From the NCBI GenBank assembly GCA_039707465.1, contig CM077643.1, positions 42,868,105 through 42,932,104 on the forward strand: a stretch of 64,000 nucleotides of DNA, given 5' to 3'. Origin of the DNA: Rhabdophis nuchalis (Eukaryota; Chordata; Lepidosauria; Squamata; Natricidae). Position 1 is the first letter of the stretch, and each line of letters opens with the position of its first letter. This document shows, in pieces, positions 9,419 through 18,430 of this stretch. Below the pieces are notes generated by a model, which was given only the letters and a program-made list of their open reading frames with translations, ran no database searches and was not told the origin of the DNA. A program made the position numbers and the translations under genes.

Positions 9419-12381
9419 TTATTTATTTATTTTATTTATTTAAATTTATATCCCGCCCTTCTCCACGAAGGACCCAGGGCGGCGCACAGGAAAATTTAAA
9501 AACATACAAAATACAATAAATATAATTTAAAAAACTATTAAATAACCTATCCTGCGCTAAAACCAAATTTTAAAAACCCAATTTAAAACTACCTAAAAGT
9601 CCCCATGGGAGGTTAGGCTAGGCCGGCTTGTTGAAACAAATATGTCTTAAGACATTGGCGGAAGAGGCGGAGGTCGGTGATGGTACGTAATTCAGGGGGT
9701 AGGTCATTCCAAAGGGCTGGGCCCGCCACAGAGAAGGCTCTTCCCCTGGGTGTCGCCAGTCGGCATTGTCCGGCCGACGGCACCCTGAGAAGGCCCTCTC
9801 TGTGGGAGCGTATCGGTCTAAGGGATGTATGGGGCAGGAGGCGGTCTCGCATATAACTAGGCCCCGAGCCATGGAGCGCTTTAAAGATAGTTGTCAGAAC
9901 CTTGAAGCGCACTCGAAAAACCACAGGAAGCCAATGCAGCTCGCGCAGGATCGGTGTTATGTGGGAGCATCTAGTGGCTCCCATAATCACCCGCGCGGCT
10001 GCGTTTTGGACTAGCTGTAGCTTTCGAGTGCACCTCAAGGGAAGCCCCATGTAGAGAGCATTACAGTAGTCGAGTCGGGACGTCACGAGAGCTTGAGTGA
10101 CTGTGCGAAGGGCAGCCCGGTCCAGTAAGGGGCGCAATTGGCGCATCAGGCGTACCTGATGAAACGCCCCCCTGGCCACGGCCACCACATGGTCCTCCAT
10201 GGACAGCCGGGAATCCAGGAGGACACCCAAATTGCGCGCCCTCTCCACGGGGGCCAGTGTTTCGCCCCCAATGGCCAGAGTTGGTGTAATCTGGCTGAAC
10301 CGGGGTGCCGGAAACCACAGCCACTCAGTCTTGGCAGGGTTGAGCCTGAGTTTGTTACCACCCATCCAGATCCGTACGGCCTCCAAACACCGGGACAGCA
10401 CTTCGGCGGCATCGTTGGGGTGGTTTGGGGTGGATATGTACAGCTGGGTGTCATCAGCGTACAGATGGTACTCCACCCCAAAACCACGGATGATCTCACC
10501 CAGCGGCTTCATATATGTGTTGAAAAGGAGGGGCGAGAGGACCGACCCCTGAGGAACCCCACATAAGAGAGGCCTCGAGGTCGACCTCTGCCCTCCCGTC
10601 AACACATATTGCGACCGACCAGAGAGGTAGGATGAGAACCACCGCAAAATGGTGCCTCCCAACCCCAACCCCCCCAGTCGGTGCAATAGGATACCATGGT
10701 CGATGGTATCAAAAGCCGCCGAGAGGTCTAATAGGACTAGGATAGAGGAATAACCTCTATCCCGCGCCCTCCAGAGATCATCAACCAACGCGACCAATGC
10801 CGTCTCGGTGCTGTGACCGGGTCGGAAGCCGGACTGGCGCGGGTCTAGATAATCAACTTCCTCCAGGTGTCGCGGAAACTGTTGGGCTACCACACTCTCG
10901 ACAACCTTCACCAAAAAGTGAAGGTTGGAGACCGGACGATAGTTCTCTAATAAAGCTGGGTCCAGGGACGGCTTCTTGAGGAGGGGCCTCACTACCGCCT
11001 CTTTCAAGACGGCAGGCAAGGACCCCTCACTCAAAGATGCGTTGACAATGCCCTGGAGCCAGCCTCGTGTCGTCTCCCAGGATGCCAGTACAAGCCAGGA
11101 GGGACACGGGTCCAATAAACATGTGGTCGCCCTAAGTTTCCTTGACAACCTGTCCATATCCTCGGTGGTAACAAAGTCAAACTCCTCCCAAGAAGGAACC
11201 TCAAGACTAGTCTCGGACAGTCCCACAGGACCACTGTCGATGGAGGGTAGCTCATTCCGAATCCGAGTGATTTTCTCCTGCAGATAAATCCCAAATTCCT
11301 CTGCTCGCCCTTGCAGAGGGGCTTCCCGCGGCCTCTGATGAAGGAGGGAGCGGGTCACCCCAAACAGGGCGGCAGGGCGGTTATCTGCGGATGCAATAAG
11401 GGTGGCACAATACTCACGTTTGGCCACCCTTATCGCCACTAAGTAAGCCCTAATATGGGTTCTCACTAGTGTTCGGTCGGCTTCGGAGCGAGAGGATCTC
11501 CATCTGCTCTCTAGGCATCTCTTGTGGCGTTTCATCCCCCGAAGCTCCTCGGTAAACCAAGGAGCCTGGGTGATTCGTCGCCGCAAGAGAGGCCGCAAGG
11601 GCGCGACTCGGTCCAAGGCCCCCGCGGCCGCACTTAACCATGCGGCCACTAGGTCCTCAGTCGAGTCGCGGGGCAGGGTCACAGGAATTGGCCCAAGCTC
11701 CCTCTGGAACCTTTCCGGGTCCATTAGAAGCCTGGGGCGGAACCATATAGGAATATCCGGTTCCGCCTCCCCGCGGTGAGGTGTAGCGATTGGAAAGTCC
11801 AGCCGAAGGAGAGCGTGATCTGTCCATGACAAGGGAGTGATGGCTAGGTCCCCTATTCCCAGATCACAACTCCACTGTCCCGAGACAAAGATGAAATCCA
11901 GTGTGTTTCCTCCCTCGTGAGTGGGGCCTAAAACTACCTGGGTCAGGTCCATGGCCGTCATGGAGGCCATGAACTCCCGAGCTGCTCCAGAGGCTTCGCC
12001 TGCCGACGGCAAGTTAAAGTCCCCCATGACTACCAGTCTGGGGGTCTCAACTGCCGCCTCGGCTATCACCTCTAGGAGCTCGGGCAGGGCTGTTGTTGCA
12101 TAGCGAGGAGCCAGGTATACAACTAACACGCCCAACTGCCTCCCTAGGCCCCATCTCACGCAGAGAGATTCACACCCGGTTGTCTGAGGGACTGTGGTCT
12201 CCTTCGGTTCAAGACCTTCCTTTACGATAATCGCCACCCCCCCACCCCTCCCTAGGGCCCTTGGCTGATGGAAGGCACGGTAACCTGGTGGGCACATGTC
12301 CACGAGGGGCATACCCCCTTCGTGGCCCAACCAGGTTTCCGTTATACCCACCAGGTCCGGGTCCCCCTCTGACACTAGATC
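9419..12381 (-). mobile_element. L2-type LINE, nearly complete coding copy
   Basis: The 3' UTR at 9419-9612 (minus strand) holds the family end GCCGCCCTGGGTCC ... GGCGGGATATAAAT and an AAAT-rich tail. The body is one long frame. Homology stops at about 12381, just upstream of the DLVSEG residues of the endonuclease, so the 5' UTR and first endonuclease strand are missing. It is the youngest-looking L2 in the window. Confidence 0.9.
9613..12375 (-). CDS. L2 ORF2: apurinic-like endonuclease plus reverse transcriptase
   Basis: A 920-codon frame without a stop. Endonuclease: ITETW (catalytic Glu, residues 11-15), GDFN (118-121) and TDH (185-187). Reverse transcriptase: a PLLKKPSLD segment (about 464), SGFRPGHSTETAL (about 515), LDLSAAFD (549-556), GVPQGS (606-611) and the catalytic YADD (639-642). 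A conserved C-terminal region follows (QLVQNAAAR, ELHWLPVVFRVRFK, ALWNDLPPEL). The protein would nick target DNA and copy its RNA there. The nominal first codon is GTG with an in-frame TAG two codons upstream, so this is not a natural start and the N-terminal strand with the conserved Asn is missing. Open but probably not competent. Confidence 0.9.
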   Translation of the reverse strand: MSEGDPDLVGITETWLGHEGGMPLVDMCPPGYRAFHQPRALGRGGGVAIIVKEGLEPKETTVPQTTGCESLCVRWGLGRQLGVLVVYLAPRYATTALPELLEVIAEAAVETPRLVVMGDFNLPSAGEASGAAREFMASMTAMDLTQVVLGPTHEGGNTLDFIFVSGQWSCDLGIGDLAITPLSWTDHALLRLDFPIATPHRGEAEPDIPIWFRPRLLMDPERFQRELGPIPVTLPRDSTEDLVAAWLSAAAGALDRVAPLRPLLRRRITQAPWFTEELRGMKRHKRCLESRWRSSRSEADRTLVRTHIRAYLVAIRVAKREYCATLIASADNRPAALFGVTRSLLHQRPREAPLQGRAEEFGIYLQEKITRIRNELPSIDSGPVGLSETSLEVPSWEEFDFVTTEDMDRLSRKLRATTCLLDPCPSWLVLASWETTRGWLQGIVNASLSEGSLPAVLKEAVVRPLLKKPSLDPALLENYRPVSNLHFLVKVVESVVAQQFPRHLEEVDYLDPRQSGFRPGHSTETALVALVDDLWRARDRGYSSILVLLDLSAAFDTIDHGILLHRLGGLGLGGTILRWFSSYLSGRSQYVLTGGQRSTSRPLLCGVPQGSVLSPLLFNTYMKPLGEIIRGFGVEYHLYADDTQLYISTPNHPNDAAEVLSRCLEAVRIWMGGNKLRLNPAKTEWLWFPAPRFSQITPTLAIGGETLAPVERARNLGVLLDSRLSMEDHVVAVARGAFHQVRLMRQLRPLLDRAALRTVTQALVTSRLDYCNALYMGLPLRCTRKLQLVQNAAARVIMGATRCSHITPILRELHWLPVVFRVRFKVLTTIFKALHGSGPSYMRDRLLPHTSLRPIRSHREGLLRVPSAGQCRLATPRGRAFSVAGPALWNDLPPELRTITDLRLFRQCLKTYLFQQAGLA

Positions 12382-12579
12382 CTAGCTGAATGTTAGAAAA
12401 GCTAGTGCTAAGAGCACTTTGACTAGAAACCATGCATTAAGTAGTAAGTAGTACTACTAATAGCTGGAAGATTGTTACCTCATCTCTGTAATTTATTGCA
12501 GGGAATGTAAACAAGTATCTCAAATGTGCTTTTTTTCTTCAAAACATAACTGGATTGTTTCTTTTTCATTTGAGGAGGA
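12382..12579. other. No recognised feature
   Basis: Spacer between the L2 5' edge and the R1 foldback. Nothing is recognised. Confidence 0.4.
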
Positions 12580-12589
12580 GGAAGAAGAA

Positions 12590-12850
12590 AACATTTGCTT
12601 CTCATCCAAGAAGCTTCATTAGTTCTGATGGTGAGGGAGGAGGGACGGTAGGTACTGATAGTTGAGATGGGATGGTGAATGGAAGGAAAGGTTCTGGTAG
12701 AATGATGGGAAGAGGATCGAAGGATTGTATTTCTTTGCAATCGTCCTCAAAGGAAAAAGAATAGTCCAGTTGCCTTTTTTTTTAAAAAGCATCTTTGAAA
12801 CAACTGTGACCTTGAATGACTGAGAATCTCCACAGACATTTAAACAAGTA
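12590..12850. repeat. R1 repeat in foldback arrangement
   Basis: The first part (to about 12625) carries CTTCTCATCCAAGAAGCTTC in one orientation. The second part (12745-12845) carries GTCCAGTTGCC and GACTGAGAATCTCCACAGAC in the other. The two arms form a loose foldback with a purine-rich spacer. Confidence 0.5.
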
Positions 12851-13170
12851 TCTGTCATCAACAGGCACTATGATAGCTTTAAAAAAAAACACAACCAAAA
12901 CACAAATATGCTCTTCTGAAAGAGAGATATCCAAGACAGCATCAGAATTTTAACATCGGATTGGATATAAATTCTGAAAAATTCTATTCATTCAGAATTG
13001 TCAGCCATATTATTTTGCTCCTATTTTCTGCACAGAGGAAAAAGGATGAATGAACTGTAAACAAAATGCACTTGTAGCCAAACTAGAATGGGAAGTCAAA
13101 AAATAAAATATCCTGGAGGAGGAATGAAATGAAAATTAAGAATCTCACTGATAATTGTTGTGTAGAAATG
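12851..13170. other. No recognised feature
   Basis: AT-rich. No family recognised. Confidence 0.35.
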
Positions 13171-13179
13171 ATTTACGTC

Positions 13180-13243
13180 GACATATCAGAGGGATCCAAA
13201 CTGTTCATATTCTTATGTTCTGGCACAGCCGCAGCTTCTGAGT
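13180..13243 (-). mobile_element. Old L2-type LINE, left piece
   Basis: The CAGCCGCAGCTTCTGAGT segment aligns with the L2 region GGCTGCGTTCTGGACTAGCTG. The sequence resumes at 15826 after the hAT element. Strongly diverged. Confidence 0.4.
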
Positions 13244-13579
13244 CAGGGATGGGAATCAAAAAATTTAGCAACTGGTTCTCTGCCTGGTTGCTGGGTGTTA
13301 GTGGTCATGGTGGGCATGGTCTACTCAGCCTCCTGCATCACAGCAGGGGGAGGAGGGTTTTGCCCTCCAAAAGGCTCCGGAGGCTTTTCTCAAGCTTTCA
13401 GGAGGATGAAAACAGCCTCCCCAGGCTCCGGAGGATGGAAATAGACCTGTTTTTCACCCTCCCCAGGCTTTGGAAGCTTTCCTCGAGCCTCCAGGAAGGC
13501 AAAAATGGCCTCCCTCAGGCTCCAGAGGCCCTCTGGAGGCCAGAAATGGGCTTGTTTCCAGACTTACAGAACTTCCAGA

Positions 13580-15617
13580 CTTGACTTCCGGCTTTCGATG
13601 GCGACAGACGTGTCTTTGGGCGCGCCTGCCGCTTGCTTTTCTGGCTGCCCCCCCCCCCGCCGGGGGGCACAGGAAGTTTGTGTTAACTCTCTGCCACACG
13701 AGTGGCTGTGGGGGGGCCCATAGCAACTGCAGTCGGCGGGGTGCCTTTTCCCACTTTGCTCTAGGAGCCGGAGAGCCGAAAGCGGGGGGGATCCCCCTCG
13801 CCAACGCTAGCTGGAAAATGCTAAAATAAAGAAGACGGGCTGAAATGCCGGGTCTGGAGGAGTGCACCGGGATCCTCTTCTAAAAAAAATGTGGACTGTG
13901 AGTTTTTTTATTTCTTGCTCATTCAACCCTTTTGCGGAAAGAAAAATAGAGGGGGGAGTTTACTTGTGGAAGCCCCCCCTCGTATAGAGTGGCTGCTAAA
14001 AATGCTCCCCGGAAACAAGATTAAGAATGTCCATTCTCATAGCATTTAAAAAAGAACTTTGTTTCAAATACGGAGCTGCAGTTAATAACATTGTATCCGA
14101 GTCTTGTTAAAAAGAGGAAACTTTCACTTCTTACTGCCTTCCGGTGCTGAGGCAGGAAGATGGCATTTTCTTTGTTCCCTGCTGAAAACTTTTACTGACT
14201 CATGACAACACTCCTTCAACTTTTTAAAAATTAAGGCAAAATTTATCTTTAAAGCGTTCTCAAGAAGCCCTTGACATCCTTCCCAATAAGTGGATCTTTC
14301 TTTTTTTCCTACGGATTTGACAGCACAATCATCTCTCTGGATTTTATAAAATACAGGATTACAACATTGACTTAGTTTGTTCCTGACATCTCGAATCTCA
14401 CCAACTGCTTGCTCCTTGACGCCATTTTAATTGAAAGAATTTAAATTACAAATGCCTCCAAAAAAGCCTCCAACTGGAAAGTCTTTTTCCGCTCCATCTT
14501 CAGCCAGAGCCAGCCCTGTTTTACAACAAGGGAAAATTACTAAAATGTTACAGAAAGAGGCTGCAGGAGAACCAAGAACCAACACTTCTTGATATAATGA
14601 AAGGATTACAAGAAATGCGGAAAGAACTTATGAACTTGAGAATAGAACTGTTGGATGCGCAAAGAACCACAACAGACAATAAACAGAAGATTGGAATGTT
14701 GGAGGAGGGATCAGCCGAGATGAGAGAAGAGATAAAGAAATTGCAAAAAGAAAGTCTAGAATTTTCTGGTTATATGTCTAAGTTTGAATTTGAAAGAATG
14801 TCTTTCTTCCTTAGGTTTCAAAACGTCCCTGAGAGAGGGGGGGAGGATCTCAGAGACCTGATGAGTACAATTTTAGCAGATTACATTAAAAAAAATAAAG
14901 AATACCTTTGGGGGGAAATAGACTTGATTTATAGAATCAATTCAGCATATGCTAGAATAAATGAAGTGCCTAGAGAGATTCATATTAAATTCTTAAGAAG
15001 GTCCACACGGGATGAGATACTGAGGGCGCAACGAGAAGGTCCTTTGAAGTACCAGCAAAAAGACATTTCTATATTGAAGCAAATTCCAAAAAAAATTAGA
15101 GAAACGAGAAGGGAGTATTCCTTCTTGTCAAAAAAATTATATAAAAACAAAATTTGGTTCAAATGGTTAATGCCTGAAGGAATGTTGGTATTCTGGGATA
15201 GATTAGAATTAAAACAGTAGGAGAGGCGGAGGCCTTTCTTAAAAAGCATTCCTCAATCCTGGGAGATGAAGAAGGGGGAACAGGAGGGGCCATGGCCCCG
15301 CCCGTGGGAGGGAGGGATGGAGGAAGAAGACACAATAGCAAAAAGACTTCTATCTCAAAAATAAGTTTATTTTGAATTACTGTAATTCCTGAAACGGATG
15401 TTAACACAAAACAAAGATTGAATGTATGAATTTTAAAATGTAATATATATGTATCTCTCACCACCTTTTACTCAACAATATTCTGCGCGAGGACCCGAAT
15501 GCAACCACCACCCCTGACATGGAAGCTCTAAAATGTATAGTGTATACCCTATATACCCCTTTCCCCTTTTATAATGTGTAAAAACTAATAAAAATTGTTT
15601 TGCAAAAAAAAAAAAAA
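13580..15617 (+). mobile_element. HAL1-like element: L1 5' UTR, ORF1 and 3' UTR without ORF2 (copy 1)
   Basis: Bounded by the duplication AACTTCCAGA (13570-13579 and 15618-15627) and ending in about 15 A. Order: GC-rich 5' UTR 13580-14451, ORF1 14452-15364 (two frameshifts), 3' UTR 15365-15600, poly-A. No trace of endonuclease or RT is present. The length of 2.04 kb with intact ends argues for a self-contained nonautonomous unit rather than a 5'-truncated L1. The 3' end AAAAACTAATAAAAATTG resembles the L1 3' end at 24.0 kb, so trans-mobilisation by L1 is plausible. Confidence 0.85.
14452..15364 (+). pseudogene. L1 ORF1p-like RNA-binding protein, two frameshifts
   Basis: About 304 codons, the usual size of L1 ORF1p. 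It starts MPPKKPPTGKSFSAPSSA in a basic N-terminal region. A 1-base insertion near 14586 shifts the frame. The main open stretch 14597-15220 begins with a heptad-rich coiled coil (ELMNLRIELLDAQ, KIGMLEEG), then an RRM-like domain (SFFLRFQNVPE, IDLIYRIN, PREIHIKFLRR). It ends with the C-terminal domain (ILKQIPKKIRETRREY, WFKWLMPEGMLVFWD). A second frameshift near 15200 brings a stop; in the other frame the protein would end ...TIAKRLLSQK at 15362-15364, as in copy 2. ORF1p trimerises and coats element RNA. Confidence 0.8.
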
Positions 15618-15825
15618 AACTTCCAGAAGACCAATTTTTCGCTCTCCCAGAGCCTCCACACAGACCCTGCACTTACCTGGCATCCAAAACAGGCCACGTG
15701 GAGACTCCTTGGATGGGATGGGAGGGGTGGGTGGGTGGGCGGGCGGGCCCAGCCAGTGCTTTCAACTACCAGTTTGGCAAACTAAATACATCCTGTCTGC
15801 CCGAACCAGCTGAATCCCACCCCTG

Positions 15826-16440
15826 TTCTGAGTGGTCTTCAAGGGAAGCTCCATGTATAATCCACATCAAGATAACCCACGTACAAGAGATTATAAGAAG
15901 AGAGTCCCGAAAAGGGAAGAATGCAATTTGCCATTTCACTAGATATATCTGTGCAAAGGCCTTCTGGGTCATAGTTGTTTCTTGCTCTTTGAGTCCAGGA
16001 AAACCTCCAAATTGTGCACTAGTTCTGTATGAGGAATCTCTAGTACTGGAAGATCTATTCACTCATAGTGATTTATTTTGTAGATTGGCACATAACCTGG
16101 CTTCACTGAGGTTGGCAAAGAGGAGGCAGGATCCTTTTCGCTAGAATATAAGTGCTAGTCAAGTTGCAACTCAAGAATAATTGAGGGGGGGAACCTCACA
16201 AAATCTTCCTTGATCTGGATTGAAATTGAACCTAGTGAGGAAATTCTACATCCATGGCCAGTTAATTCTCCTCCATTGAATGCAATGATGTGGTTTCATT
16301 ACATTCTGCTGGAGCAGAATTAATATTCTTGGATGGAAGCCAAGGAAGAAAAGCCATTTCTTGTGAAGAATCCACAGGGAGTGCTTTTGTTCCCATAGCC
16401 TTGTAATTCTCTTATATTCAGAGTAATGGGCCATAATGCC
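15826..16440 (-). mobile_element. Old L2-type LINE, right piece
   Basis: CAAGGGAAGCTCCATGTA and GAGTCCAGGAAAACCTCCAAATTG match the minus-strand L2 regions that encode PLRCT and NLGVLLDS in the young copies. Many substitutions. The young hAT at 13244-15825 sits inside it. The segment after about 16100 is uncertain. Confidence 0.5.
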
Positions 16441-16559
16441 CAATTACATTTTCCATGGTTTAAAAGCAAAAATCCAACAGTGTGCCTCAAAGACATTTTC
16501 AACTTCTACGGTAGTCTCTAATGCCAGGGTACTACATGTAGTGTTCAGCCTCATCAGAC

Positions 16560-17024
16560 CATGCAGAATGTCTGATATGAGAAGCAAGAGGACAACAAAG
16601 ATGATTCAGGGACTTGAGGATAAAACATATGAAGAATGGTTGCAGGAACTGGGTATATATAGTTTGATGAAAAGAAGGATATGGGGTGACATGATCGCAG
16701 TGTTCCAATATCTCAGGGGCTGCCACAAAGAAGAGGGAGTCAAGCTATTCTCCAAAGCACCTGAGGGTAGGACAAGAAGCAATGGGTGGAAACTAATCAA
16801 GGAGAGGAGCAACCTAGAACTGAGGAGAAGTTTCCTGACAGTTAGAACAATTAACCAGTGGAACAGCTTGCCTCCAGAAGGTGTGAATGCCCCAACACTG
16901 GAAGCTTTTAAGAAGATGTTGGACAAGCATTTGTCTGGTATGGCACAGGGTCTCCTGCTCAAGCAGGAGGTTAGACTAGAAGACCCCCCCAAGGTCCCTT
17001 CCAACTCGGTTGTTCTGTATCTGA
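16560..17024 (+). mobile_element. CR1 LINE 3' end
   Basis: C-terminus of CR1 ORF2 followed by the short CR1 3' UTR GACCCCCCCAAGGTCCCTTC, ending CCAACTCGGTTGTTCTGTAT. 5'-truncated. The family 3' end normally carries ATTCT repeats; here they are decayed. Confidence 0.85.
16571..16975 (+). pseudogene. CR1 ORF2 C-terminal fragment
   Basis: Open frame with EWLQELGIYSLMKRRIWGD, MIAVFQYLRGC, GRTRSNGWKLIKERSNLELR and RTINQWNSLP, the conserved tail after the CR1 RT domain. It lies in a longer 246-codon frame from 16436 to 17176 whose ends are flanking sequence. No endonuclease or RT catalytic motifs. Confidence 0.8.
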
Positions 17025-17267
17025 AAGAGAAAAGAAGGCCCAAAGAAAAGCATCCAAAAGGAAAAAGTGAATTCTGTGCCTCAACATGCAGACCCAGACA
17101 CGTGAAGGCCCTCAAAGAGGCCACACACCAAGCCTTGAAGAGGACATGGTTTCATGCCTCAAGCAGAAGGATTTAGAAATATATTTCACTTGCTCTGCTC
17201 TCCTAATTATAACACCCTGTTCCCCCAACCTTTGCTTCTTCCTGTGATGAGAAGGAAAAGGTTAGAC

Positions 17268-17562
17268 CAGTGATAGCTAACCTTTTTGGTGCCAAGTGCC
17301 CAAAGCACGTGTGCGCAACCCCAAAATGCAATGCAAGCGCCCCCTCCCACACATGTGCCCTGTCCCCCTTGCCCATTTTTGGCTTCCAGGTGGGTGCAGG
17401 AGGCCTCCCAGGCCCAGAACGGGGTGCGGAGGAAAAGGGTGCACATGCACAAACCCCCAAAATGAAATGCGAGAACCCACACACATGTGGAGACATCTGG
17501 TGTGCCCGCAAAGAGAGCTCTGTGTGCCATCTGTGGCGTGCGTGTCATAGGTTCGCCATCAC
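17268..17562 (+). mobile_element. Nonautonomous hAT element (family 2)
   Basis: Starts CAGTGATAGCTAACC and ends GTTCGCCATCACAG. Flanks GGTTAGAC and GGTTAGAT match at 7 of 8. The interior is GC-rich and has a GTGTCATAGGTTCGCC end shared with the copies at 22.8 and 40.7 kb. Confidence 0.85.
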
Positions 17563-17689
17563 AGGGTTAGATCCTGCAATTTCTGAACAAGCCTTGATTC
17601 CTGCCAACCTCCAAATCAGCCTGGCTCCCTGGCTCCACCTTTTTAATAATTACCGATAACTATAACTATGATCAGGTGATCAATCAGTT

Positions 17690-18430
17690 GCTTCGAGGGA
17701 AGGAGTGCTTCTCAATAAGGGTGGAGATAGCATCCATGTATGGGTTAAGCCTATCCACACTCTGATTGGACTGAGTCATAATATTAAATAATTAATTAAT
17801 TAGGCATGGTATATAACCCCCTACGGAGTAACCACACCCAGTTTCCGACTCAGTCCAGCTCTGGGACTGTTCGGTGTTCCAACTCTTGGTGTTCGGCCTT
17901 CTGTGCTTATTTCTGTCAGGATTGGTGGCATTGTGAGTAGACAGGGCCCCCCACACCTCAGCAGCATCCGGGACTCAGAGTTTCCTGTCATTGGCAGCCA
18001 CGGGCCCAGGCCTTCGGTTGTTAGCCACCCCTCTAGCCTCCTGCCTGAGTCCTTCTATTGCCCGCGCCACGTCTTCTGTCTTCCAAAGCTGCTGCTGTCA
18101 AGCCAGGTGTGGGGGAGGGAAGATTTCTGGCACTCAGGAGGCGGGCCGCACCAACAGCCTTGGATGTTAGGCCTTGTTCGGGCGAAGAATATTAATTGAT
18201 TCTGCTCTATTTACCCCTCAGGGGTGGCATGCAGGCTTTCCCACAACTGACAGGCCTCTGTCAACTGTGAGGGCTATTCCACAGGGCCTAAATAAATTGT
18301 GCCTCTTCATTACCCCTTTTGGAAAATAAGTCAGCTTCTGAAGGCTGGTTTGGAGAAGGGGACAGGCGTGCGGCAGCTCTTTGCAGCAAGGCCGCTCTTT
18401 CACTTTATATTCAAGCCTCTGTCAGTGGCC
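17690..18430 (+). other. Possible 5' region of a retroelement
   Basis: Contains a TATA-like GGTATATAACC near 17810 and GC-richer downstream sequence leading into the gag-like frames at 18.4-19.7 kb. I see no paired LTR. Assignment is tentative. Confidence 0.3.
17808..17818 (+). promoter_or_regulatory. TATA-like box
   Basis: GGTATATAACC lies about 660 bases upstream of the first gag-like frame. It could be the promoter of the putative retroelement. No independent support. Confidence 0.3.

Larger units (their letters stand above)
13244..15825 (+). mobile_element. hAT element carrying an ORF1-only L1 insertion
   Basis: Left end CAGGGATGGGAATCAAA, right end CTGAATCCCACCCCTG, with the perfect 8-bp duplication TTCTGAGT at 13236-13243 and 15826-15833. 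The hAT proper is about 530 bp. The rest is the L1 derivative at 13580-15617 plus its target duplication. Purine and CCTCCCCAGG-rich interior sequence resembles that of the hAT at 40.7 kb. Confidence 0.85.

Noticed and set aside
9766..12103. Plus-strand and out-of-frame minus-strand frames of 60-142 codons
   Set aside because: Shadows of the GC-rich L2 ORF2 frame.
13470..13867. GC-rich stretch as a CpG-island promoter of a host gene
   Set aside because: It lies in the hAT interior and the 5' UTR of the HAL1-like element, bounded by target duplications; no host exon follows.
17203..17548. Cys/His-rich frames that look zinc-finger-like
   Set aside because: They translate the GC-rich interior of the hAT element at 17268-17562 in several frames; Cys spacing is irregular.
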